Translations under genes and position numbers: made by a program
Shown: positions 1-10,556 of the stretch, piece by piece
Numbering within the stretch: position 1 is the stretch's first letter
How the letters are laid out: the number at the start of each line of letters is the position of its first letter
The notes under the pieces: generated by a model
What the model was told of the DNA's origin: nothing
The model's database searches: none
What the model saw: the letters and a program-made list of their open reading frames with translations, nothing else
Assembly (NCBI GenBank): GCA_016584305.1
Contig: JACEEZ010003532.1
Location: 1 to 64,000 of the forward strand
Length of the DNA stretch: 64,000 bases
From: Chionoecetes opilio
Lineage: Eukaryota; Arthropoda; Malacostraca; Decapoda; Majidae
Direction: 5' to 3'

Positions 1-268
1 TTTTTCCCCAAAAAAAACACACCCCCATGAGAGACTAATGGGACTAAAAATCTTAGCCCTCGTTTGAAATTACTCATAACACCAGAAGTAACAAACCAGA
101 AAGTAACAATGTAAATTTTAGCCCTTTCCTCAATTTCGAACAACTCTTTTCAAAAAGATCTTGGGGTTTCGGTCAGATCTAGGGAAATTTTTTTTACCAA
201 ATAAAATTAAAAATATTATCTATACCGGCATTCCCCGGCACGGGGCGCGCGGCCTCTAAACATGAAAC

Positions 269-2644
269 GTGTCCGTGAGCCAGTCGCCTGATTTTCCCCA
301 ATTAGACCACCTGGGGGCACCAAACTTTATTTTGATTATTGTTTGCACCAGAGGACATCTGTGCTCCAGTTTAAAAGCTCAGTAGAGCCTTTTAAAAAAT
401 GGGTTTTTTTTGGGGGGGGGGTACTCAAAAAAACTCATTTTTTTGACATAAAACAAACACTTGGTACTCGAAAATATTTATTGACACCAAAAACATGAAA
501 AACCAAGTCCTTTTCCCATGGGATGTACCACTGGAGAGAATTCATGAAAAATCACACCAAATTATATTGATTATTGTTTAAAATGTTCACTATCGCTGTC
601 TGTCCGAACCATCAGACCCCTCTTCCTGCCCCTCAGCAGGACCCCTCGTTTTTCTGTTTCCATTCCTGCAGTAAGCGGGGCCTGAGTACAGGGCAGTCCA
701 TTCACCATACACGGGGCAGGGGGCAACTTGCATGACTTCTTGCATTTGCAAACAGGAAAAACTCCAAGACTGTGTCTGGGGGGCGGTGCAGCTGTCTCCA
801 GTTGATAACAAGTTTTGGGTCATCCCCCCAAGGACCACCCTTTGTTCTCCAGGGGACTTGGGACTTCGGGGTCTGCCTGAAAATGCCGTGCCAGTGGCAC
901 CTGTAGTTGGGCCCTCGTTTGCATGAGATGCAGACTTTTGGCAGGGGGGCAACTGTCCAGAATCTCTTTTTCCATCTTTTACACGGAAAATTCATATCGC
1001 TTTCTCTTCACTCACAGTTTTCTGCTCCCCTTACGTAGAGACATGTGAATTCCTCCAAGCCCTTTAAGAATTTCATCAGTAGCTCCCTTCTTTTCCCCCA
1101 TTTTTTGCGAAACACTCTAAAGGACATGGTCATCAACAGTTTAAGTGCAGCGAGTTTTACCGCGACCACTAAAAGCACTGACTTTGTGCAATCCTGTAAA
1201 TAAAGTAAGCCGAGCAGAGAAGACCAACCCCATGCCTGGGCAGTGCCTTTTTGGATGCTGATTCCCTGGTTCGAGTAGCGTACCACTTTTACATACACGC
1301 TGCAGTTAATTTTTTTTGTAAGGCCAGACAGAAAAGAAGGATGTCAGTATCCTCAGTACCAGATGATGGAAGATCCCAGTGGAGCTGCATTTTTGGGGCG
1401 GGGAAGATGACTCTGGTGTCTGCTTTTTCCTGGGTGTTTTCAGTTCATTTTCTTCTATCACATTGGCCCGGGGCCTGAAGAAAAGGGTTATACATGGACT
1501 ACAGTTTTTTTCCTCCGTTTTTTTCTCATATGGGGCTTTTCCACGGGGCGGGCAATGAAATTATCACAATTGATCATTTCGTCTATGGCCCCACATAACA
1601 AGAGAGTCTCCATTGCTGAATCTTGGTGACCGGAATAATTTTGGTTGAAGCGTATCCCAGTTTCCGCACCTCTCGAGGCCCGGGGCCCCTTGAGGGACAG
1701 CTTTTGATACAATAAAGCCCACCTAAAGCTTTCGCTCCCAACGCCAACCTTAGTCCCGGGGAAAGCATATGGTTGCTATTTTAAAGGTGAGCTTGTCACC
1801 CTTAGCTTTTGTACAACACTCATGCCGTCATGAACGGGCAGAGGGGTCTTTCTATATCTTCAGCAGGTGCTGCCTTACCTCTAATTTTCTTCCCGTGCTG
1901 CCTTGTTCGTTTTTTTTTGGTGTCCCATCTGTGTGGCTAAGGACAGGGATGGGCCCCAGAGGATGTTTTAAAACCTCCTTCAGCTAAGTTTTCGACGAAA
2001 GCAACAAGTATCTATGACGAATAACTTGTCACTTTTCAGGATGACCTCTTTACTTGATAAAATAAAATTGGGAATAAAATGGTCTTACTTGAAGTGAAAA
2101 GAAAAGTATTTAAGTTTTTCACATTTTAAAAAGAAAACAAGCGCGATTGCAAAACAAATTTGACTATGGATTTTTAGTATAAAAAAAAGGGTTATTTCAC
2201 CTTAAAAAAATTTAAATAAAATATGAAAAAAACCCCTCAATAAATGAATATGCCCATAGCAGAAAATGTATGAATTGATCAATATTGCGAAATTTACGAT
2301 GCGCAGAATTAGGAGCAGAACAAATTACAATAACATTTTTATGTGTTTGCAATAAAAATTAAATATTCCTTAAGTATAACACTTTCAGACACACAAAAAA
2401 TACTTCATTATAAAAATTTATTTTTTTTTGGCCTGTCCAGCCATTTAAGTTTTGAAAAACATGGATGACAAAATTGAAATTTTTTGGTATTTGGCGCAAA
2501 CTTTAATTATTATAAAAAACTTAAGCTGTGATTTTGAAATGCCATCATGCATTTTTGTGAAGTATATGGGTACACCATCAATAAAAAATAAGTTTCGTTT
2601 GGTGCCCCCAGATGGTACAGATATCTTTTCTGGCTCACGGACTA
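269..2644 (-). mobile_element. Left-arm copy of the TIR element carrying a GCDT-family gene
   Basis: This is the mirror image of 10,557-12,994. The terminal motif GTCCGTGAGCCAG lies at 271-283 and its reverse complement CTGGCTCACGGAC at 2,630-2,642. Inside each end is the shared CTGGGGGCACCAAAC-type block, at about 310 and 2,600. The gene inside reads on the minus strand. Confidence 0.75.
605..1990 (-). pseudogene. GCDT-family gene fragment, left-arm copy (frameshifted)
   Basis: Translated on the minus strand in shifting frames, this gives the same blocks as the right-arm copy: a Lys-Leu-Ala-Ala-Leu-Lys-Leu-Leu segment near 1,150, the EEFTCLYVR segment near 1,040, and the Cys-rich tail with CLFANAR-like remnants near 740. 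The longest open pieces are under 100 residues because homopolymer length changes break the frame. The reading is otherwise that of 11,200-12,620. It is best treated as a low-quality duplicate and not as independent evidence for the family. Confidence 0.6.
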
Positions 2645-2997
2645 ACGATAGTATTTTTTATTTCCGTCAGGATTCGCGGGTTTTTCCCCCTGACCCCCTC
2701 AGCACGGGGCACCGGGGGCCTCTCTCAACTGCCTGTTTTCTCCTAAGGCCTGCCCGACTAGGGGTGATGAGGTGGGGTGAGGCATGGAAAACGTGTTAAA
2801 AAAACCAGCCTTGTGTCCACACTATGCCTCACCGCCACCCCTCACGGCGGACGCGCCATTCAGCTCCATAGAAAACAACGAGAACACGACGAATTTGATC
2901 GTGGCCTTTCTAAAATATGCCGCGAGCCTCACAGGAAGTGAGGCTCGCGCATGCGAGCGCGCGCCAGTCAGCTTTATTTTAAGCATCGACGGGGGGA

Positions 2998-3275
2998 ATG
3001 GACGCCGCTGAGAAAATGACCAAGAAACGCATTGTGGAGTGTTATGCTGATGTGCGGCCAAAAAAAAAATTTTGGAAAAAAGAAACAGAAAAGATATGGT
3101 GTAAGGGGGGCTTTCTCGACGAAAGTTCGAGGAAGTTTTAACCAAAATTTTCGGAGTTTGGGGAAATTTAAAACCCCAAAGTTTTAAAATTTTACAAGAA
3201 TGCCCGGGCAGGCATTCCATGAGCTGCTGAGAAAAATACGCCCTACATTTGAAGGGACACTATGCTACGAAAAGG
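2998..3275 (+). pseudogene. Harbinger transposase N-terminus, left-arm copy
   Basis: This begins with the same Met-Asp-Ala-Ala-Glu start as the right-arm copy at 10,191 and runs through the Arg/Lys-rich block and the 'FHELLRK' segment near 3,215-3,240. Runs such as nine A at 3,061-3,069 break the frame. It is the mirror image of 9,904-10,191. Confidence 0.5.
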
Positions 3276-4029
3276 GGTTTTAATAAGCTCGACGGGAGGA
3301 GCATGTAGCAAAAATCAATCAAGTAAAGAGTATTTGCTCCGGTCCACTCAACGTGGTTAGTACAAAATGAACAAGACATTTTTTTACGGAGCGCTGCGAT
3401 ATACGAACCTGCCTTTCCGGATATGTCAACACGACCGTGAATGTGAGCAGTGTTGCAAAAAGTGCCGGACGTAAAAGCGCTTGATTGAGGTATGAAAAAG
3501 CCTAAAAGTTTTCGTTCCTCACCTCGTGACTCACGCCTTTTTTTTTTTGTATGATGTATGTGTATGTGTATGTAGTGAAAGTATATGTTATGTATAGTAT
3601 ATATATGTAATAAATATAAATATTAGACGTAAAAATTAGACGAGCCCTGACCCTATAAGTGTTATATACGGTAGGTAAGCAATTTTACGGAAAAAAAAAA
3701 AATTTAATATTTTTGGGTTTTTTACAGAACCCTTACACTACCCCCCCCCCCCCCCTTGAAAACGGGGGGAATAATTTGATTGTGGGAATTTGGCAAATAA
3801 GCAGTTTCAACCAAAAATTTTCCCCTTGACCAACACTCTCCTGTGACATAACTGGTAGGGCTGTCATTCAGACCCCTCTATTTGTTCCTGACCTAACCTG
3901 GGCATTGATTACGTAACCTAAAAGTCATGTATTTTTTCAGAATATAAATACATCAATTTTTTTGGGAGGATTTTACTCTAATCCCCAATTGTTGTCTTTA
4001 AAATGAAGGAAACTCAAATTACCTGTCAA

Positions 4030-4295
4030 CTTCGCTCTCTTTGAGTGCTGCGCCCCCCTTCTTCACCAGCGACCCGGGAAGTCAAATACTTCTTCCCCAG
4101 TTTTTTTCCCTCCTCTCACAACATTCCCCACCGCTTACGGCACTTGCATGCAGTCCCAGGCATATCTTTTGCATTCGGCGGGAACACGGCCACCAAATTT
4201 GCTTACAATGATGTCCTCCTCGCCCCAACTTTTTTATAAGAACATAGTTTTCTTCTGTGAAGTTTGGGGCCTATCTTATTTGGTGGTGCTGCCAT
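4030..4295 (-). pseudogene. Myb/SANT-like Harbinger accessory protein, left-arm copy
   Basis: Reading on the minus strand from the ATG at 4,293-4,295, the piece gives a Met-Ala-Ala-Pro-Pro-Asn-Lys start and then the GARRTSL/SKFGGRVPA-like remains of a Myb/SANT DNA-binding domain. Only one copy of this start is present here, against two in the right arm. It is frameshifted. Confidence 0.5.
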
Positions 4296-6414
4296 CGTCA
4301 CTTCTATGTAGAATTTTAAAATGTCCAAATTGTTTGTCCCCGTTTAAATGCAGTACCAACGAGAAAAGTAAACAAGAATCAGCTGAGAGCAACGTGATTG
4401 GCCAAAAAAATGGCGCTTCATGCGAGGCGTGCTCTGTTATTGGGAGGGAGAATTTTTTTCCCCATGTTCCTAGAATATCCCTAATATTCCCCCCCCTCAG
4501 GCCCCAAAGATCCCCGTACGGGGGTGACGGTTCGGGACGAGATCCCCCAGCCCCCCCGAAGGTTATTTTAGCCAAACCCAAAGTTTCCCCACAGGGATTT
4601 CGAATCCCGCCCCGGTTGACCACACTCTGGGGGGTTAAAATCCACGGGATTTATGAGGGGGAAGGACAGGTGCGGGGGTTTTATGGTGGAAATTTTGGGG
4701 GGGGGGGGTTTCCCTTTCAAAAAAAACTGCCGGTACCTGTTCTGAGGTGGGAAATGAGAGATGAAGCGAAAAATTTTCGGTAAAAAAAAAAAAAAAGAGG
4801 GGGGGGGGGGAATTTTAATTTTAGAGAGGGTGCCCGGAAAAAGGGGGGAACAAGTTTATAATATTCAAGAACCTTTAGTTAGGGAAAAAAAAAAAAAAAG
4901 AAAAAGTCAGATTTCAACCAGGCTTCCCTGTGGTAAGGCAGAAAATTCCATTGATAAATGGCCAATTAAAGGGTTTTTTAAATTAAAAAAAAAGAAAAAG
5001 GGAAATTTCAAAATGGAAAAATCCGAATAAGTGTACATTTAAATTGGGTAAAACCTAAAAGGTTCCATCACAAAAATAAATTTTAGACGGAAAAAGAAGA
5101 TGTAGGTCCCTCAAAAAGGTGCTGGCATTGCGGCAAAGGGTGCGCAAAAATATTAAAAATGTTAATTAAAATCTGTATGACAATAAAAGGGGGAAACGGA
5201 AGATGCTTTTAAACTTTTAGTTCAAAAATATTATGTCATTTTGGGCTGGGAAAAATTTAAATAAAAAATAGGGAAACCCCAAAAAATAGGTTTTTTACCA
5301 TTTTAAGTGCCCTAAAATTTGGCATTTTAATTTTAAAATCAACAAAAATTTTTAAAAAACCCAATGTAATTCGAAGAAAAATAAAAACTTTTTTTTTTTC
5401 ACAGATTAGGGTTTTTTTTGAAAAGGGGTACAATAAAATATTACGGAGGTTAATTAAACTTTCAAAAGGCTTAAAAAATTGCTATAAAAAACAAATATCG
5501 GAAAACGAACACCAGATTCGTGATCAGCAACAGCCATCCACTATGAAGCAAGTTCATCCAAATCCGGTGAAAAAATGTTTTGCTGAAAATCTGAAGGCTG
5601 TGGCCTTCTTTAATAAAGAATCAATCGGGAAAAATTACCCATTTCATGATGTTATTTATTTAGTTAACGCTAATTTATGCATGGTTCTAATTCATTTATC
5701 AGAAAAGGAAATATATCAATGGAAAGCTAACTAAATTCCGCTTCTATTGACATTCTCCATGTAAAAAGTTTTTTCACAAAATATTAAATGGCGAAAAGTT
5801 TAAGTTCATGCATATTTCTTGAAAGTCTCATAATGGCATTTCTTTAGTATGTTTTACGGTTTTTTATTTGATAATATTATAGAACAAACATTTCCGAAGA
5901 TAACAGTATATCTTTTATACTGATAAACATTATATTAGGTAGGTAAACTTGTACGGGGAGCGGAGCGGGTGGTATCCTTATGGTGTGACGTCACGGGCGA
6001 TGTACCAGGCCTTGTCTCTCGGTGGTCTCGGTTGTACTGTCTATAGATATTACATACTGCCTGACTAGCTTTACGGTGATGATGCATGAGTTGAGCCCTG
6101 CAAGCGCTGATAGTCCGCGAGTCGTAAGCGTGCGAGTCTAGAGAACATGCATGACGTGGCCATTCTCGCAGTGATAATCTCCGTTTGCACGCACGCATGT
6201 TTGCAGCTCTGTTCACCTCCGTGTACTTCATATATGTATAATTCTATATGGATAATTTAATTTGGTCGGTTATATTCAAAGGTACATGTATGAGAAAAAA
6301 AGAAGAAAAACCCATTCCTTACAAACAGGACAGGACAATACAATTTAGTATTTACGCAGTACAGACCAAAAACATTCAGATAATAGTCATATTTATATAA
6401 AAAAAAATGTATGT

Positions 6415-6590
6415 GCCTGTTCTTGGTCTTGGTCTGTTTCGGAGGGTCTGGCTTGGTCTTGGTCTCGGAGGTTTTAGTCTTGGTCTCGGAGGGCTTGTCT
6501 TGGTCTCGGAAGGTCTGGTCTTGCTTGGTCTTGGTCTCAAAGGGTCTGGTCTTGGTCTTGGTCTTGGTCTCGGAGGGTCTGGTCTTGACT
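6415..6590. repeat. GGTCTTGGTCTCGGAGG minisatellite
   Basis: Tandem, slightly variable units built from GGTCTTGGTCTCGGAGGGTCT repeat across about 175 bp in the spacer of the inverted duplication. Open frames across it (glycine- and leucine-rich) are an effect of the repeat and are not genes. Confidence 0.85.
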
Positions 6591-6607
6591 ACAAAACTGA
6601 TAAATAT

Positions 6608-6635
6608 AATATATTATATATATATATATATATAA

Positions 6636-6669
<34 letters not shown>
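6608..6669. repeat. TA microsatellite
   Basis: Two runs of alternating T and A separated by a short AATACTA interruption. Such tracts are prone to slippage and cruciform extrusion. This one lies near the centre of the large inverted repeat. Confidence 0.9.
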
Positions 6670-6672
<3 letters not shown>

Positions 6673-8307
6673 TAAAAAATAGAATAAATAAATCAAAAAG
6701 AGAAAAACAATTGTGAAGATAGTATTTAATTAAGACTTGGAAGCTTACGATGGGATAAGGGATGGACTTTTGATTCCATCATTAGAATTAAGGTTTATAT
6801 ATGGTTGATTGTGTCTATGCAGTATACGATATAATATACTTATATGTAGCAATATACTGAATTATTAGTTTGGATTAAGGTTTACCTAGTGTAAGTATTG
6901 TTATATTAATGTATAGGATTAGATAACGTTAGTTTGGATTAAGACTTAAAGTAAGTTAATGTAAAAAAAGAAAAAAAAGAATATACGGTAAGTTGTAATA
7001 TTATGAAAAACGTTCATAACGTTCGTGATTTTTTAAAACAATTCCAGGGCCACAGCCTTCAGATTTTCAGCAAAACATTTTTTCACCGGATTTGGATGAA
7101 CTTGCTTCATAGTGGATGGCTGTTGCTGATGCTGATCACGAATCTGGTGTTCGTTTTCCGATATTTGTTTTTTATAGCAATTTTTAAGCCTTTGTAAGCT
7201 TAATTACCTCCGTAAATATATATTGTACGCCCTTTTCAAAACAAACTATGCATCTGTGAAAAAAATATAAGTTATTATTGTTCTTCGCAATGTACAATTG
7301 GTATTGAGATAATTTTTACGTCTGTATGTCAATAAAACTCGACCAAATTTTAGGCAGCTTAAAATGGTCAAAACACTACCTTTATTGGGTTTCCCTATTT
7401 TTTACTATGAAATTATTAACCCTAGACCAAAAATGACATGAATACTTTTTGTCAAGCTCAACGAGATTTACCCTAAGCATCTATCCGTTTCTTTATTGCT
7501 CATACAGATTTTGAGATATAACAGTTTTTATATTTTGCGCAGCCTTGTGCCGACTAATGACCAGCACCTTATTGATGCACCATACATCTATCTTTTATCC
7601 GTCTAACATTTATTTCTGTCGTGATGGACAGCGTTTCTGCAGGATTCGTATTCCAATTTGAAAAATGTACATTTCTTATTCGGAAGAGTTTTACGCATGT
7701 ATGAAATTTTCCCTTGATTTCTGGATTATTTTTTTCGGGTAATATGCCCTAAAAACAAACTTAATTCGGCCATTTATCAATGGAATTTAAATCTGCCTAT
7801 ACCACAGGGAAGCCTGTTGAAATCTGGACTTTCTTTCCTTTATAACGTTTTCTCCTAACTAATACGGTTCTTGAGATATTATGGAAACATTGGTTCCCCT
7901 TATTTTCCGCAGCCTCGTACTGATACATTCCACGGCTAACGTTTTTTTTTTTTTTTTTACCGAACAAAGGCGCTTCAGGCTTCAGTCTCTCAGTTTCCAC
8001 CTCAGAGACTAGCCGTACGCGTGCGAGCTCTCTCTTGAAAGGCTACACCCCCCCCCCCCCCCCCTGAATATATCTATCGTACCAATCTAAAGCCCCGTCC
8101 ACACTGTGCCTCTGCCTCATGCAGAGATACACGAGGCAGGTGGATGTGTTGAATGCCCCCATCCGAGTGTCCAGAGTCCAGACCAGGGCAGGGATGCTCG
8201 AAAATCCCTCGTAAGGGACAACTTATGAGTGTATGGCTAAAATAACCTTACGAGGGTGGGCTGAGGGAGATGCTCGTACCGAACCGTCACTCCCGTACGA
8301 GGATCAT

Positions 8308-8548
8308 TGGGCCTGAGGGCGGGGAATATTAGGGATATTCTAGGAACACTGGGGAAATTCTGCTGACCAATCACAGAGCAGCGCCTCGCATGAATGCGCC
8401 ATGATTTGGCCAATCACGTTGCTCTCAGCTGATTCTTGTTTACTTTTCTCGTTGGTACTGCATTTCAACGGAGGAGCAAACAATTTTGGACAGTTTTGAA
8501 AAGTTCTACATAGAAGTGACGATGGCAGCACCACCAAATAAGATGAGG
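8308..8548. repeat. First copy of a ~240-bp tandem duplication
   Basis: The block from GGGCCTGAGGGCGGG through the Met-Ala-Ala-Pro-Pro-Asn-Lys start is repeated almost exactly at 8,650-8,892. The interval between the two copies contains the window's only N (8,588). The left arm has a single copy. Confidence 0.85.
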
Positions 8549-8649
8549 CGCCCAAACTTCACAAGAAGAACTATTCTTTCTTATAAANTCCCCCCCTTTA
8601 CTGGGTCCAAAAATTCTCGTCCCGAACCGTCCTCCCGTACAGGTCATTG

Positions 8650-8892
8650 GGCCTGAGGGCGGGAATATTAGGGATATTCTAGGAACAGGGGGAAAAAAAA
8701 TTCTCCCTGACAAAAACCAGAGCAGCGCCTCGCATGAATGCGCCATGATTTGGCCAACCCACTTTTGCTCTCAGCTGATTCTTGTTTACTTTTCTCGTTG
8801 GTACTGCTTTTCCCAACGGAGGAGCAAACAATTTTGGACAGTTTTGAAATTTCTACATAGATAGTGACGATGGCAGCACCACCAAATAAGAT
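8650..8892. repeat. Second copy of the ~240-bp tandem duplication
   Basis: Matches 8,308-8,548 with small indels. The continuation into the Myb/SANT domain follows this copy only, so the first copy looks like the surplus one. Confidence 0.85.
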
Positions 8893-9155
8893 GGGGCCCG
8901 CCCAAACTTCACAGAAGAAACTATTCGTTCTTATAAAAGAAGTTGGGGCGAGGAAGGACATCATTGTAAGCAAACTTGGGGGCCCCGTGTTACCGCCGAA
9001 TGCAAAAGATATGCCTGGGACTGCATAGCAAGTGCCGTTAATGCGGTGGGGATGTTTGAGAGAGAGGGAAAACTGAGGAAGAAGTATGTTGACTTCCGGT
9101 CCCCTGGTGAAGAAGAGGGCTGCAGCACTCAAAAGAGAGCGAAGTCTGACAGGTA
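8870..9155 (+). pseudogene. Myb/SANT-like DNA-binding protein of the Harbinger element
   Basis: From the ATG at 8,870 the plus strand reads Met-Ala-Ala-Pro-Pro-Asn-Lys-Met, then, across small frameshifts, a SANT/Myb-type domain: QKKLFVLIKEVGARKDII, SKLGGPV, an AWDCIASAVNAVG-like helix, and a VDFRSL...KKRAAALKRE tail near 9,085-9,140. In intact Harbinger elements such a protein helps carry the transposase into the nucleus and to the transposon ends. The domain order and length fit, but at least two indels break it. A shorter duplicate of the start is at 8,522. Confidence 0.65.
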
Positions 9156-9547
9156 AGACTTTGCAGGTTTCCTTCATTTTAAAGACTAACAATTAGGATT
9201 AGAGTAAAATCCTACCAACAAATTGATGTATTTATATTCTGTAAAATATCAGTGACGTTAGGTTACGTAATCAATGCCCAGGTTAGGTCAGTGAACTAAT
9301 AGAGGGGTCTGAGATGACAGCCCTACCAGTTATGTCACAGGAGAGTGTTGGTCAAGAGGGAATTTTGGTTGAAACTGCTTATTTGCCAAATGCCCACAAT
9401 CGAAATAGTATTACCCCGATTTCAAGGCGTAGTGTAATGTTTTCTGTTAATAACCCAATATATAACTTATTTTTTTCCGTAAAATTGCTTACCTACCGTA
9501 TATAACACTTATAGGGTCAGGGCTCGTCTAATTTTTATCGTCTAATA

Positions 9548-9635
9548 TTTATATTTATTACATATATATACATATACATATACATATACATATGCACATA
9601 CATACACATACACATACATACATACATAAAAAAGG
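9548..9635. repeat. TACATA microsatellite
   Basis: An array of TACATA/CATACA units inside the Harbinger element. The mirrored tract in the left arm is at about 3,548-3,612, but with different unit spelling and length, as expected for a slippage-prone or poorly sequenced tract. Confidence 0.85.
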
Positions 9636-9903
9636 CGTGAGGTCACTGAGGTGAGGAGACGAAAACATTTCTAGCGCATTTCATACCTCAATCAAGCGCT
9701 TTTACGTCCGGCACATTTGGCAACACTGCTCACATTCACGCGTCAGTGCTTGACATAGCTCCAGTGAAGGCAGGTCGTATATCGCAGCGCTCCGTGAAAA
9801 AATGTCTTGTTCAAGTTGTACTAACCACGTTGAGTGGACACGGAGCAATACTCTTTACTTGATTGAATTATTGCTACATGCTCCTCCCGTCGATGCTTAT
9901 TAA

Positions 9904-10191
9904 AATGCTTTGTCGTAGCATAGTGTCCTTACAAATGTAGGGCTGTATTTTTCTCAGCAGCTCATGGAATGCACTGACCGGCATTCTTGTATAATTTTCA
10001 AAGTCTTTCGGGTTTTCAATCTCCAACTCCGAAAATATTTGGTTAAAACTTCCTCGAACATTTCGTCGAGAAAGCCACTCCTTACACCATATCTCTTTCT
10101 GTTTCTTTCTCAAAAGTTTTTTTTTGGCAGCACATGCAGCTATAACACTCCACAATGCTGTTTCTTGCGTCAGCTGCTCAGCGGCGTCCAT
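9904..10191 (-). pseudogene. PIF/Harbinger transposase (HARBI1-like), N-terminal fragment
   Basis: The minus strand from the ATG at 10,191 encodes about 96 residues: a short start, a Lys/Arg-rich block, CKEWLSRRNVRGSFNQIF, and ENPKDFENYTRMPVSAFHEL followed by LRKIQPYI. This is the helical N-terminal region of Harbinger transposases, with its conserved 'W...R...G...L...L...D...F.N..RM....F..LL..I.P.I' spacing. The usual length is about 350-400 residues. Here the frame stops where a 27-bp copy of the gene's own leader (9,877-9,903) begins, so the DDE nuclease part is absent. The leader repeats at 10,189-10,215, overlapping the start codon. Confidence 0.75.
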
Positions 10192-10556
10192 GCTCCTCCC
10201 GTCGATGCTTATTAATAAAGCTGACTGGCGCGCTGCTCGCATGCGCGAGCCTCACTATCCTCGTGAGGCTCGCGGCATATTTTAGAATAGGCCACGATAC
10301 AAAATTCGTCGTGTTCTCGTTGTTTTCTATGGAGCTGAATGGCGCGTCCGCCGTGAGGGATGGCGGTGAGGCATAGTGTGGACACAAGGCTGGTTTTTCA
10401 ACACGTTGCCATGCCTCACCGCCAGCCTCATCACCCCTAGTCTGGACAGGCCTTACGGAGAACAACAGGCAGTTGAGAGAGGCCGCGGTGCCCCGTGACT
10501 GAGGGGTGTCAGGCGGAAAAACCGCGGAATCCTGACGGAAAATAACATACTATCGT

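Larger units (their letters stand above)
2746..4683. mobile_element. Left-arm copy of the PIF/Harbinger element
   Basis: One end is the AGGCCTG...ACTAGGGGTGATGAGG terminus at 2,746, the mirror of the end at 10,455. The other end is degraded near 4,683. It contains the transposase N-terminus (plus strand here) and the Myb/SANT gene (minus strand here). Sequence quality is poor throughout. Confidence 0.55.
1..5605. repeat. Left arm of a giant inverted duplication
   Basis: Read on the minus strand, this arm follows the right arm (7,048-13,255) feature for feature: the GCDT-family gene, its TIRs, the Harbinger TIR, the transposase start, the Myb/SANT gene and the homopolymer tract near 4,700. 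The inner boundary is sharp: both arms end at the same GGCC (5,602-5,605 and 7,048-7,051) and then diverge. Position 1 matches about 13,255, so the arm probably continues outside the window. It is about 600 bp shorter than its partner, partly because it lacks the tandem duplication at 8.3-8.9 kb. It differs mostly by lengthened runs of A, C, G and T, which points to poor consensus rather than evolution. Confidence 0.93.
5606..7047. other. Unique spacer of the inverted duplication
   Basis: The loop between the two arms has no mirror image. It holds one half of a MITE unit (about 5,631-5,935) also found at 35.1-36.0 kb and 49.3-50.2 kb, a GC-richer stretch at 5,940-6,230, a GGTCTTGGTCTCGG-type minisatellite, a TA microsatellite, and AT-rich sequence to 7,047. 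I see no coding sequence. Confidence 0.8.
8094..10455. mobile_element. PIF/Harbinger-like DNA transposon, deleted and internally rearranged
   Basis: The left end (AGCCCCGTCCACACTG at 8,094) and the right end, read inwards (AGGCCTGTCCAGACTAGG from 10,455), are imperfect terminal inverted repeats. Both continue into a GAGGCA...GTGTTGAA block. The flanks are TAA and TAC, close to the 3-bp TWA duplication of this superfamily but not a perfect match. The two genes expected of Harbinger elements are here: a Myb/SANT-like protein on the plus strand and the transposase N-terminus on the minus strand. Most of the transposase, including all the DDE catalytic part, is missing, so this copy is non-autonomous. 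Confidence 0.65.

Noticed and set aside
6407..6682. 91-residue plus frame
   Set aside because: It spans the GGTCTTGG minisatellite and the TA tract and ends in repeated Ile-Tyr. Pure repeat translation.
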